64,000 bases of DNA from Lachnospiraceae bacterium M18-1. GTDB lineage: Bacteria; Bacillota; Clostridia; Lachnospirales; Lachnospiraceae. Below the pieces are notes generated by a model. It saw only the letters and a list, made by a program, of their open reading frames with translations. It was not told the origin of the DNA and did not search any database. The stretch covers positions 62,001 through 126,000 of the forward strand of contig KE159611.1 of assembly GCA_000403295.2 (NCBI GenBank), read 5' to 3'. The translations under genes and the position numbers were made by a program. Numbering within the stretch: position 1 is the first letter of the stretch; the number at the start of each line of letters is the position of its first letter. Positions 1 through 7,384 of the stretch are shown piece by piece.

Positions 1-399
1 AGGCTTTAAAAAAGTTCCCCGCATACTGACTGGAAGCACAATGATCCCATCTACTTTCCGGCTGACCAGAAATTTTAAGTTTTGCGCCTCAATCTCTTCG
101 TCATTGCAGGAATCACAGCTCATCATTCCATAGCCCCGCTTTCTCAGTTCCTGTCCTATGTAGTGCAGCAGCATTCCCGAAAAATAACATGAAATATCAT
201 GGACCATGACACCTACGATCTTTGTCTTATTTTTCACAAGCCCTCTTGCAATCTCATTGACCTCATAATGCAGCTCATGGATTGCCTCTTCAATCAAGAT
301 CTTATTCTCCGGCAGTACGTTTCCTCCATTCAAGTACTTGGAAATCGTCGCCATCGATAAACCTGTTCTGTTTTTTACATCGCGCATTGTTGCCGGCAC
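1..399 (-). CDS. LacI-family transcriptional regulator, N-terminal part (runs off the window)
   Basis: The first 133 residues are present and the rest lies beyond base 1. Residues about 4-25 form the LacI helix-turn-helix (MRDVKNRTGLSMATISKYLN), followed by the hinge helix and the start of the periplasmic-binding-protein-like effector domain (VGVMVHDISCYFSGML, then VDGIIVLPVS). I place the start at the GTG at 399 because an AAGGAAGG ribosome site lies just upstream; an in-frame ATG at 387 is the alternative. LacI proteins are usually sugar-responsive repressors. It is divergent from the lipoprotein and UlaG-like hydrolase genes, which may be its targets, but this is only inferred from position. 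Confidence 0.85.
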   Translation of the reverse strand, partial: MPATMRDVKNRTGLSMATISKYLNGGNVLPENKILIEEAIHELHYEVNEIARGLVKNKTKIVGVMVHDISCYFSGMLLHYIGQELRKRGYGMMSCDSCNDEEIEAQNLKFLVSRKVDGIIVLPVSMRGTFLKP

Positions 400-558
400 G
401 ACTCTCACCTTCCTTTCTGTTGAACGAACCGCTTAGTTTCAATACTTTTTTTAGTAAAGCATACTTTTCTCGGTCAAGTCAATAGAAATTTCAAAATTTT
501 CTAATAATTCCCATATTTTAGGAGAAAATTCGTCATTTTATTTACATTCCACCTGGTG

Positions 559-616
559 TATAATAGAGTCAGATATTCATGCAGGCATAGCTGCTTGGCT
601 CGTTGCTTCGCGGGAA
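559..616 (+). promoter_or_regulatory. Possible promoter and leader with a dispersed-repeat piece, upstream of the lipoprotein gene
   Basis: A good -10 hexamer TATAAT lies at 559-564, but no convincing -35 sits 16-18 bases before it; TTTACA at 541-546 is too close. The presumed leader carries, at 591-616, the motif CTGCTTGGCTCGTTGCTTCG and CGG, which recurs near 5550 and 35735. The gene start at 699 follows a clear GGGAGG site. Confidence 0.35.
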
Positions 617-698
617 TAAAATTCTGGAAGGAAAGACTGTCAGATTTGTCTTCTGCCTCGAATCATAATACATCACGAAACGATTAGGGAGGTTTTAT

Positions 699-1241
699 AT
701 GAAACAATTACACAAACATTTCACTCTGGTTTTCGCTCTGATTTTTTCCATTGTTTTTACTGCCGGATGTCAAAAAAAAGCGGCAGAGTGTCCGTTCACA
801 ACAATCACCTGGGAAAATACACTGGAAGATATCACAGAACTTGAAGGAAGCGACAGTGACGCCTATGATTCCACCGTATACGGCGGCCTGGTCTATTCCT
901 ATCCAAAGGAGTATGACGGATTAAAAGGTACGGTCAAGTATTCTTTTGATGAAAAGGACAGACTTGTCAGCATGGCATGGATGTATGAGACCGACGACTC
1001 CGGCGATCTCATGGATGTTTATGATAAGATCCATCAGGAAGCGGAGGATATGCTGGGTAAAAGCGGATTCAAATATAATTCGGACCGTTTTGCAGATTTG
1101 ACTTCCCCCGGCGACGTATGGTATCTGGATACCGGTAATGTGATCTTAAATACGGTTGACGCCGAGGATGTCAAAATTCTTCAATACAGCTTCCTTCATC
1201 CGGACGTCTCTGAAGGAAATCCGCAGGATAGTAAAAAATAA
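699..1241 (+). CDS. Putative lipoprotein of unknown function
   Basis: This 180-residue protein has a lipoprotein signal peptide: charged start (MKQLHKH), hydrophobic core, and lipobox FTAGC with the lipidated Cys at about residue 24. It should therefore be anchored on the outer face of the membrane. The mature part is acidic, rich in Asp, Tyr and Ser, and has no motif I recognise. The start is supported by GGGAGG seven bases upstream. The next gene begins 11 bases after the stop, so both are probably co-transcribed. I do not assign a function. The Asp/Tyr-rich beta-like sequence is compatible with a ligand-binding or inhibitor-type lipoprotein, but that is a guess. Confidence 0.75.
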   Translation: MKQLHKHFTLVFALIFSIVFTAGCQKKAAECPFTTITWENTLEDITELEGSDSDAYDSTVYGGLVYSYPKEYDGLKGTVKYSFDEKDRLVSMAWMYETDDSGDLMDVYDKIHQEAEDMLGKSGFKYNSDRFADLTSPGDVWYLDTGNVILNTVDAEDVKILQYSFLHPDVSEGNPQDSKK

Positions 1242-1252
1242 GGAGGATTTAC

Positions 1253-2068
1253 ATGGAAAAAGAATATTTTCAGACGCACCTTTCCGACAGACAGATTGTT
1301 TTATTCTATCTTGGCCAGGAAGGCTTTTTGATCAGATATCAGGATACGTATTACCTCATTGACCCCTACCTGTCCGATTATGTGGATCGGAACTGCTCCA
1401 CGGATCAGGTAAAGTGGGTACGCCGATATGACGTCCCCGTCCGCCCCGAGGAGCTGGACTTTGTAGACTATGTATTCTGTACCCATGGGCATTATGACCA
1501 TGCGGACCCGGACACCCTTCAGGCCCTTGCGGCCCACAATAAAAAAGCGAAATTTATTGTGCCCGAGCCGATCCGTGAGACCATACAGTCTTACGGGATC
1601 GATGCCTCCTCCCTCATCGGAGCCGCGGCCGGGCAGAAGCTGAGTCTGGGGCTATGCGATGTGATTCCGGTTCCCGCCGCCCACGAAGAGCTGCATACCG
1701 ACGAACAGGGGAATTACAAGGAGCTGGGCTATAAAATGTGTTTCAGCAATACCACCCTTTTCCATGCCGGGGACTGCTGTATCTATGACGGCCTTACGAA
1801 CCTTCTGGGGCAGATTGATATCCTGATGGTTCCGGTCAACGGGCGGAGCTATTACAAGCTGCAGGATGATATTGTGGGAAATATGAACGCGGTGGAAGCA
1901 GTTCTGCTGGCGAAAAAAATCCATGCGCGCCTGCTCGTCCCCATGCATTTTGACCTGTACGATGTGAACTGCATAAACCCGGCCCATTTTGTGGACTGCC
2001 TATACAATATCAACCCCGGGCAGGCTTTTCACATGTTCTCTGTGGGAGAAAAATATATCTGGGGGTAA
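1253..2068 (+). CDS. Metallo-beta-lactamase-fold hydrolase, UlaG-like
   Basis: 271 residues. The metal-binding motif THGHYDHAD is at about residues 79-87, followed by downstream ligands in HAGD (about 172-175) and PMHFD (about 227). The early IDPYLSDY motif and overall layout match the UlaG branch, whose founder is the L-ascorbate-6-phosphate lactonase; members open phosphorylated sugar lactones in the cytosol using two metal ions. The substrate here is unproven, since the branch also contains uncharacterised hydrolases. It is 11 bases downstream of the lipoprotein with an AAGGAGG site. The divergent LacI regulator would fit sugar-dependent control. Confidence 0.85.
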   Translation: MEKEYFQTHLSDRQIVLFYLGQEGFLIRYQDTYYLIDPYLSDYVDRNCSTDQVKWVRRYDVPVRPEELDFVDYVFCTHGHYDHADPDTLQALAAHNKKAKFIVPEPIRETIQSYGIDASSLIGAAAGQKLSLGLCDVIPVPAAHEELHTDEQGNYKELGYKMCFSNTTLFHAGDCCIYDGLTNLLGQIDILMVPVNGRSYYKLQDDIVGNMNAVEAVLLAKKIHARLLVPMHFDLYDVNCINPAHFVDCLYNINPGQAFHMFSVGEKYIWG

Positions 2069-2128
2069 GAACCCATGCATGCGGCCTGGATTTCCTCATT
2101 TCTATCATCCTGAAATAGCAGAATCGCC

Positions 2129-2423
2129 GAGGAGAGCAGCCTTTTGGTCATGGATATCCTGATCGAGATGGAGGATGGCAGTCTGGCCAATATCGAAGTT
2201 CAGAAAACTGGCTACAAATTCCATCAATTGAATATTGGACAGGAACACCGTGCAGCTAATGATCGACGAGATGCAGGATGAAATTAACGAACAGAAGGTT
2301 GTATTGAACCAGAAAGATGAACAGCTCTTTCTGCAGGAGCAACAGATTTCCCGGCAGGAGCAGCAACTTCAGACATTAAAACAGGAAATCGAGAGCTTAA
2401 AAAAACAGCTTACAGGATTATAA
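2129..2423 (+). pseudogene. Remnant of a PD-(D/E)XK-nuclease-family transposase (Rpn-like)
   Basis: Two pieces in different frames resemble one family. At 2138-2200 the sequence reads SSLLVMDILIEMEDGSLANI followed by EVQK, carrying the family's nuclease core with D/E-x-K. At 2235-2423 it reads the Gln/Glu-rich coiled-coil tail (DEMQDEINEQKVVLNQKDEQ onward, ending KKQLTGL). The usual 150 or so residues between them are missing and the frames do not match, so this is an internally deleted, frameshifted copy. Intact members are about 300 residues and are mobile or recombination-associated nucleases. It sits directly before a long hairpin at 2429-2522. Confidence 0.65.
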
Positions 2424-2428
2424 TATGT

Positions 2429-2526
2429 CCGGGCCTGTCAGGAAGCGCTGTGTTGACGTAAGATATTCAAATGAAAATCTCATGATATCTTATATGTCAG
2501 CACCGTTTCCCGGCAGGCCCGGTTTT
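2429..2526 (+). repeat. Long imperfect palindrome ending in a T run
   Basis: CCGGGCCTG at 2429-2437 pairs with CAGGCCCGG at 2514-2522, and the pairing continues inward with G-U wobble (GTCAGGAA with TTCCCGGC) and again between GTTGACGTAAGATAT and ATATCTTATATGTCAGC, leaving a loop of about 18 bases. TTTT follows at 2523. It could act as a terminator for the remnant transposase or be the end of a small mobile element. It lies between convergent genes. Confidence 0.6.
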
Positions 2527-2569
2527 CAGTTCCTTTATCCAAACAGCGAAGCGGGTCTTACCGGATCAC

Positions 2570-4675
2570 TTACCCTGCGGCAGAAGGCGGCCCGCCAGAC
2601 GCCGTCCCGTCCACATTTCGCAGGAATCCCACATAGGTTGCGGTGAAATAGATCGCGTATATTCCAAAAAACAACACAAATGCCGCCGAAAAGTACTGCA
2701 GTACAGATGTATGCAGCCCTGCGGACTTTACAAACACCGCACTGACAAACAGTATGATCACCCCGCTGAGCACTGCCGCTAACAGCGCAGGACACAGGAA
2801 ATACATAAACAACTGCTTCCACACCACGGACGCAAGCTCTTTTTTCTTAAGGCCGATCTTTCGCAGCACTCCATACCGAAACCTGTACTTTGCGGAGTCA
2901 CTGAGCTGCTGCACGGACAGCACGGTCAGGGCAACGCACAGGAACACCAGGCCGATATAAAACAGGGGGAAGATCACAGAGGAAAGCATGTATTTCACCT
3001 CCGGTATCAGGTTGTCGCGAACCAGATTTTTCGCATAGTAAACCACCACCGTGTCCGTCCCGTACCCTGTATCCATTTCATCCAGATAAACATGCCCCAT
3101 CAGGTCCTGGATTTCTTCTTCGGACAGCTCTGCCAGATCGTCCAGACGTTTTCCCAGATCATTCGGCGCCTCCCCTTCAATATCCACCGCAAGCTCCCTG
3201 TAAAAAATATCCATCTCCTCTGCCTCACTGTCGCAGACCACAATCAGATAATCCGCGCCGTTGTGCCCGTCCTGTGAAAATGGTTCCGTCCGGTATCCAC
3301 CGCAGCGAAGCTCCCCTTTTGTTCCCTGAAGGGAAAGCCCCTCGGAAAAATCTCCCGTTTCAGCGTAGATCCGTTCCTTGAGGTGGATCAGATATTCCCC
3401 TTTTTCTAAGGAAACGGCTGCATAGCCCAGCATTTCCCGCAGATGATTATATACAGAAAGGCTCATATAGGTATCATATGTCCCATAATAGGCGCCTTTG
3501 TCACTTTCAATCTTTTTCAGATCCGGCGTTCCGTCCGCATTGCGGTAAGTATCCCCAAACGTATCCAGATGGCTGCTCAGCCATATACTCACCTCACTTG
3601 TTCCGTTTTGAAGGATTGAATATGGATATGCGTCCTTTATCCGGGTGTTCTGCTCCAGCACTTCCAGCTCCTTTGCAAAATCCTCATCCTCCTTCTCACT
3701 GAACACCTGCACGTCAAAGGGGAATTTCTGCTCCAGCATCTGGTTCTGATAATCCGCAAACATCATCGCAAAGGCGCAGCCCAGCATAGCTACGGTAAAC
3801 AGTGCGGTCAGAGTCCCCATGGTAAACTGCATGGTTTTCACCTTGGAGGAAAACTGCCGCAGTAGAAAAAGATTTTCTCCTCTGTAGACGGCGCTGCCCT
3901 TTTTTCTCACATAGCACACGATCCAGGAGGACAGCCCCATGTAAAAGAGATAGATTGCAGCAACCAGGGACACCAGAAACACAAGGATGTCGCCCATACT
4001 CCAGTTTTTCCCGCAAAACAGGTTAAAAGCAAGGATACACAGAATCAGGATAGATGCCGGAAACAGCCATTTCTTCCATTCTTCATGGGATTCTTTGATT
4101 TCTTCGTTTTGCTGTCCCGCATACATCAGCTCCCGGATATTCATTTTCCGGAATTTCCAGGAACACCGAAAGAGCGCCAGGATGTAGCAGCCCGCATAGC
4201 AGGACATGGTCATGAGGACACAGCGGAAATCCAGAACTATCTGCAGATGATACTGTTCCTGGAGGATGCCGAACAGAATCGAGAGCAGAATCTGCTGCAG
4301 GAGGATTCCCAGCACCAGTCCCAGCAGAAAAGCACCTGCGCCAAGAACGATATTTTCCCGCATATACAGATGGGCGATCATCCTTTTTCTCATCCCCAGC
4401 AGCAGGTAGGTTCCGAACTCCCGGCTCCTCTTCTGGAGCATAAACCGCACCATGTAGTTGATCAGCCATGCGATGATGATCACCACGAATACCGTTGCCA
4501 GTATGATCAGCACCTGCATCATATCCACATCGCTGACTCTGCCCTGCAGGTCCGTGGAAAAAATGACCGTGTTGAAGGCGAACATCATCGCGGTCACAAA
4601 GGTCATGGTCAGAAAGTAAACCAGATAATCCTTAGCGGAACGTTTGACATTGCGGAAAGCAAGCTTAGCGAGCAT
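2570..4675 (-). CDS. Bce-type ABC transporter permease (FtsX-like)
   Basis: About 701 residues. The N-terminal LAKLAFRNVKRSAKDY motif, clustered membrane helices (one N-terminal, a middle group, and three near the C-terminus) and a large soluble loop of about 210 residues between late helices match BceB/VraG-type permeases. In characterised systems this loop senses cell-wall-active peptides such as bacitracin, and the transporter both detoxifies and signals to a partner kinase. I choose the ATG at 4675 because GGAGG touches the GTG at 4687. It overlaps the ATPase gene by 11 bases. The partner sensor and regulator genes lie at 9.7-11.6 kb, cut off by inserted DNA. Confidence 0.88.
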   Translation of the reverse strand: MLAKLAFRNVKRSAKDYLVYFLTMTFVTAMMFAFNTVIFSTDLQGRVSDVDMMQVLIILATVFVVIIIAWLINYMVRFMLQKRSREFGTYLLLGMRKRMIAHLYMRENIVLGAGAFLLGLVLGILLQQILLSILFGILQEQYHLQIVLDFRCVLMTMSCYAGCYILALFRCSWKFRKMNIRELMYAGQQNEEIKESHEEWKKWLFPASILILCILAFNLFCGKNWSMGDILVFLVSLVAAIYLFYMGLSSWIVCYVRKKGSAVYRGENLFLLRQFSSKVKTMQFTMGTLTALFTVAMLGCAFAMMFADYQNQMLEQKFPFDVQVFSEKEDEDFAKELEVLEQNTRIKDAYPYSILQNGTSEVSIWLSSHLDTFGDTYRNADGTPDLKKIESDKGAYYGTYDTYMSLSVYNHLREMLGYAAVSLEKGEYLIHLKERIYAETGDFSEGLSLQGTKGELRCGGYRTEPFSQDGHNGADYLIVVCDSEAEEMDIFYRELAVDIEGEAPNDLGKRLDDLAELSEEEIQDLMGHVYLDEMDTGYGTDTVVVYYAKNLVRDNLIPEVKYMLSSVIFPLFYIGLVFLCVALTVLSVQQLSDSAKYRFRYGVLRKIGLKKKELASVVWKQLFMYFLCPALLAAVLSGVIILFVSAVFVKSAGLHTSVLQYFSAAFVLFFGIYAIYFTATYVGFLRNVDGTASGGPPSAAG

Positions 4676-5432
4676 CGGAAAACTCACCTCCTGTCAGGGA
4701 CAGCACATCCAGAATCTGGTTGAGGAATCCCCGCCGATCCTTCTCCCCCCGGACCAGCTCATGGAACATGCGTCCGTCTTTCAAAAATAAGATCCTTGAG
4801 CAGTAGCTGGCGGAAAATGCGTCGTGGGTCACCATGAAAATAGTTGCCGAAAGCTTCCTGTTCATCTCCGTAAATGTTTCCAGAAGAATCTGGGACGATC
4901 TGGAATCCAGAGCCCCGGTTGGTTCGTCCGCCAGCAGGAGCCGGGGATGGTTGATGAGCGCCCTGGCGCAGGCGCACCGCTGCTTCTGGCCGCCGGACAC
5001 CTGATAGGGAAATTGCCCCCGGACATCTTCAATGCCCAGTAGATTCAGCATTTTCCAGCATTCTTCCTGAATCTCACAGCGGCTTTTGTGCTGGAGCGTC
5101 ATGGCCAGCATGATATTTTCCTCGATGGTCAGGGTATCCAGGAGGTTGTAGTCCTGGAATACAAAGCCCAGGTTCTCCTTGCGGAAATCCGCAAGCTGAT
5201 CCTCTTTCAGTTCCGTAATATCGGTGTCACCATAGTAGATATGTCCGGCTGTTACGCTGTCAATGGTGGACAGCATGTTGAGGAGTGTAGTCTTGCCGGA
5301 ACCGGAAGCCCCCATCACGCCGACAAATTCACCTTTGTCCACCGTGAAGCTGACTCGGTCCACCGCTTTTGTCACATTTGCACCGTTACCATAATACTTT
5401 TCCACATCGCAGACCCGGATGTATTCTTTCAT
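4665..5432 (-). CDS. Bce-type ABC transporter ATP-binding protein
   Basis: 255 residues with a full ABC ATPase set: Walker A GASGSGKTT (about 42-50), Q-loop VFQDYN, signature VSGGQKQR (about 144-151), Walker B LLLADEP with catalytic Glu, and switch His in VTHD. The MacB/BceA-like sequence and the coupled FtsX-type permease identify a peptide-sensing or peptide-resistance transporter. GGAGAG precedes the ATG. An extended -10 (TGCTACAAT) about 200 bases upstream suggests its own promoter, as expected for a transporter induced by its two-component system. Confidence 0.9.
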   Translation of the reverse strand: MKEYIRVCDVEKYYGNGANVTKAVDRVSFTVDKGEFVGVMGASGSGKTTLLNMLSTIDSVTAGHIYYGDTDITELKEDQLADFRKENLGFVFQDYNLLDTLTIEENIMLAMTLQHKSRCEIQEECWKMLNLLGIEDVRGQFPYQVSGGQKQRCACARALINHPRLLLADEPTGALDSRSSQILLETFTEMNRKLSATIFMVTHDAFSASYCSRILFLKDGRMFHELVRGEKDRRGFLNQILDVLSLTGGEFSDAR

Positions 5433-5486
5433 AGTCTGTCACTCTCCTTTCAAAACCATATGAGGAGCCGCGTTCAAATCCGCAGT

Positions 5487-5577
5487 AACGCCCTTGGATA
5501 TTCCTTATGAAACGGCCGGATAGCCATAACGGGGCGCCCTTGGATATGGCTGCCTGGCACGCTGCTTCGCGGCAATA
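5487..5577. repeat. Dispersed palindromic repeat, copy upstream of the Bce ATPase gene
   Basis: Read on the minus strand, the segment contains CCAAGGGCGCCCCGTTATGG, then CTATCCGGCCGTTTCATAAGG, and a second CCAAGGGCG. The same pattern occurs twice in tandem at 35639-35730. On the plus strand its end, TGCCTGGCACGCTGCTTCGC, matches 591-616 and 35735-35760. No coding potential. It lies in the 5' region of the ATPase gene. Confidence 0.7.
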
Positions 5578-5625
5578 TATGTGCAGCCTCTATGGCCTTT
5601 TCATCGTAACAGATTTTCCGAATGG

Positions 5626-5634
5626 ATTGTAGCA
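5626..5634 (-). promoter_or_regulatory. Extended -10 promoter candidate for the Bce transporter genes
   Basis: On the minus strand the bases read TGCTACAAT, a TGn-extended -10 with five of six consensus bases. The -35 position holds only weak AAGATT, as is usual for activator-dependent promoters. The start codon at 5432 is about 190 bases downstream, with the dispersed repeat in the leader. Confidence 0.45.
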
Positions 5635-5723
5635 GAGTTGCTTACGATAATCTTACATTTTTGAAAGAAACAAGAACGGCATTTTTCATGTAATGTCAGG
5701 TTAATCTCCGAAGCGGCTTCCGA

Positions 5724-5990
5724 TCAGCCGCCCAGTTTCTCCGTTCTATATGTTGTATACCCTTCGTAGTAATAGCTGGTATCGATTCCCTTCATATAGA
5801 TATCCCTGTCATGAATTTCATTTGTCAGAGCGGCTTTCAAGACATGCTTGATCTCAATATCCCGAATCGGGCTGCGTTCCATGGCCAGAAGATGGTCCTC
5901 CTTGTCCACCATGCTCCAGTCAATCACCTGATGCAGTTCCTTTTTCAAAATCTGATCCAGCCAGATCCGGGTGCTCCGGCCATTTCCCTC
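5724..5990 (-). pseudogene. Fic-domain protein, C-terminal fragment
   Basis: The frame begins abruptly inside the Fic catalytic motif: EGNGRSTRIWLDQIL, followed by KKELHQVIDWSMVDKEDHLL and ending YYEGYTTYRTEKLGG. The N-terminal half, including the catalytic His of HPFxxGNGR, is absent here but is found at 9482-9732 on the same strand. Fic proteins transfer AMP or other nucleotides to target proteins; this piece alone cannot be active. The break lies within the most conserved motif, about 3.5 kb from its other half. A downstream internal start might still yield a short peptide, but I see no ribosome site for it. Confidence 0.75.
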
Positions 5991-6067
5991 TAGTAATGTC
6001 TATATCCGACACTATCAAATAGCTCTGAAAAAATATGTTTTTTTAAGGAATACATGTATTCTTACCA

Positions 6068-6232
6068 CTAATTATTCCTTCCATTACGCGATAAAATAAT
6101 AGGTATATATTTTTCTGCTAACCTCCGCGTTATATCTTCACTTTTTTTAATCAATTCTGCTTGTCTAATCCCCCATTCAGCAGCAGCCTTATTGTCTTCT
6201 AATTTCTCACTTAAAATAGCTCTCTTCGTCAT
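6068..6232 (-). CDS. Small protein, 54 residues, unknown function
   Basis: Begins MTKRAILSEKLEDNKAAAEW and ends with IPIILSRNGRNN. A strong AAGGAGG sits seven bases before the ATG and overlaps the stop region of the preceding 66-residue gene, so the two are co-transcribed and probably translationally coupled. The sequence is highly charged and predicted helical, without membrane segments or known motifs. Its position next to hicAB within inserted DNA suggests accessory cargo. It resembles no family I can name. Confidence 0.6.
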   Translation of the reverse strand: MTKRAILSEKLEDNKAAAEWGIRQAELIKKSEDITRRLAEKYIPIILSRNGRNN

Positions 6233-6244
6233 ATCAATACCTCC

Positions 6245-6445
6245 TTAACGATCTTCGTATACAATATTTGCTTCATGACAATTAGAAAGGAAACAGAATA
6301 CAGCCTTCTGATAATCACGTATATTGTTTCCTTCATTATGCACATTAACTGCGTGATTATATATTTCTATAGCTTTTTTACGGCTATAATTTTCTTTTTT
6401 TACAAGATATGAAATATTCCCTAAGTTTGTAACTACCACCATCAT
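6245..6445 (-). CDS. Small hypothetical protein, 66 residues
   Basis: The protein starts MMVVVTNLGNISYLVKKENY and contains a helical stretch (SRKKAIEIYNHAVNVHNEGN) that could be one TPR-like repeat, so it may be a fragment of a larger repeat protein. The ribosome site is weak (GGAA at about eight bases). It lies just after the hicB terminator and ends 12 bases before the 54-residue gene. Function unknown. The low GC content of the whole 6.0-7.2 kb stretch compared with its flanks points to acquired DNA. Confidence 0.5.
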   Translation of the reverse strand: MMVVVTNLGNISYLVKKENYSRKKAIEIYNHAVNVHNEGNNIRDYQKAVFCFLSNCHEANIVYEDR

Positions 6446-6464
6446 TTTAACAGTTCCATTACTA

Positions 6465-6494
6465 AGAAAAAACGAAGCTGCCCTATGGGCAGCT
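6465..6494 (-). terminator. Intrinsic terminator after hicB
   Basis: On the minus strand AGCTGCCC and GGGCAGCT pair with a three-base loop, followed by CG and a T6 run. It lies nine bases beyond the hicB stop. Confidence 0.85.
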
Positions 6495-6502
6495 CCCCGT
6501 AT

Positions 6503-6904
6503 TTACTTTGCTTGTGCCATTGTGAATAAGGTATCTTGTAAAAGCTTAGAGAAATTGATATTATTTTTTTCAGCAAAAGTATTCAGCCATGCAGGAATAG
6601 TAAGGTTTTTCCTTACAGATTTTTCACCATATTTTTCTTCATAAGCATCAATGTCTAATAATAGCATATTTATCATACACCCATTTTCAGCAGTAATTTC
6701 TGAATAATCGGAGGCATGTGGAATTTTTTCTCCATCTTCAAGTTCTCCTAATATCCAGCCACTGGCTGCGTCAATCCCCATTTCAATAGCCTGTTCCAAA
6801 TCTTTTCCCTCTGTTACACAACCGGGTAAATCTGGAAATTCTACCACATATCCACCGCTTTGATCTGTAAAGGGCTTAAATACAGCCGGATAAATTAATT
6901 TCAA
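6503..6904 (-). CDS. hicB: HicB-type antitoxin
   Basis: 133 residues. The N-terminal half has the HicB partial RNase-H-like fold signature: YPAVFKPFTDQSGGYVVEFP, then DLPGCVTEGKDLEQAIEMG. The C-terminal part (KNLTIPAWLNTFAEKNNINF) resembles a ribbon-helix-helix DNA-binding domain. HicB binds and neutralises HicA and represses the operon. The start is a TTG with GGAGGTG seven bases upstream. It follows hicA closely, in the toxin-first order usual for hicAB. The palindrome in the hicA promoter is its likely operator. Confidence 0.88.
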   Translation of the reverse strand: MKLIYPAVFKPFTDQSGGYVVEFPDLPGCVTEGKDLEQAIEMGIDAASGWILGELEDGEKIPHASDYSEITAENGCMINMLLLDIDAYEEKYGEKSVRKNLTIPAWLNTFAEKNNINFSKLLQDTLFTMAQAK

Positions 6905-6943
6905 TATATTTCACCTCCATTTATATCCAAAAGCAAGTGGGAC

Positions 6944-7123
6944 TTAAAGCCCCGCTTGTTTCATAATTGATTTCACTGTATCAGGATTCAAATCCCCTCC
7001 ATGTTCTGGAATTGTAACTTTTCCAGGCTTAGTCAGGTGTTTGTATTGGTGGTGTGAACCTTTTTGCTTTACTTGATACCATCCGTTTTGTAATATAATA
7101 CTTTCAATTTCTCTAAATTTCAT
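6944..7123 (-). CDS. hicA: HicA-type mRNA interferase toxin
   Basis: 59 residues, beginning MKFREIESIILQNGWYQVKQ and continuing KGSHHQYKH, with the catalytic His in the G-S-H motif at about residue 24, and IPEHGGDLNPDTVKSIMKQA near the end. This is the compact double-stranded RNA-binding-like fold of HicA, which cleaves mRNA independently of ribosome position in studied systems. AAGGAGG lies six to seven bases before the ATG. It is the first gene of the hicAB pair and is driven by a consensus promoter at 7177-7205. It sits inside the DNA inserted between the halves of fic. Confidence 0.9.
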   Translation of the reverse strand: MKFREIESIILQNGWYQVKQKGSHHQYKHLTKPGKVTIPEHGGDLNPDTVKSIMKQAGL

Positions 7124-7176
7124 CCAATACCTCCTTATTCATTCATGGCATCTCCCCTTTCCGTTAATTTGACTAT

Positions 7177-7205
7177 ATTATAATGCGTATTATGCGCATT
7201 GTCAA
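7177..7205 (-). promoter_or_regulatory. hicAB promoter with built-in operator
   Basis: The minus strand reads TTGACA (7200-7205), 17-base spacer, TATAAT (7177-7182): a perfect sigma-A consensus. The spacer ATGCGCATAATACGCAT is a near-palindrome with ATGCG and CGCAT arms, so a bound repressor, most likely HicB, would sit between the two hexamers. The IS end at 7223 lies only 17 bases upstream of the -35. Confidence 0.85.
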
Positions 7206-7384
7206 CAATTCTATTCCATAAACAGCTCTGACGCTTAAATTTATTTTTTTCTTCCAGGCTATGAAAATTTCATATCTTCCACAGCCTTTTCTTAGTATTA
7301 TGGATTCCAGGAAACAGTATTCCCTTGGTTTCCTCTATTCAATTTCCAGCTTCCTTTTGAATCCCCCCTTCCTTCGAGACCTGT

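Noticed and set aside
541..564. TTTACA and TATAAT as a complete promoter
   Set aside because: The spacer is only 12 bases, too short for sigma-A; only the -10 is retained as a weak candidate.
2425..2646. 73-codon rightward frame after the transposase remnant
   Set aside because: It runs through the palindrome and into the 3' end of the Bce permease on the other strand, with no ribosome site.
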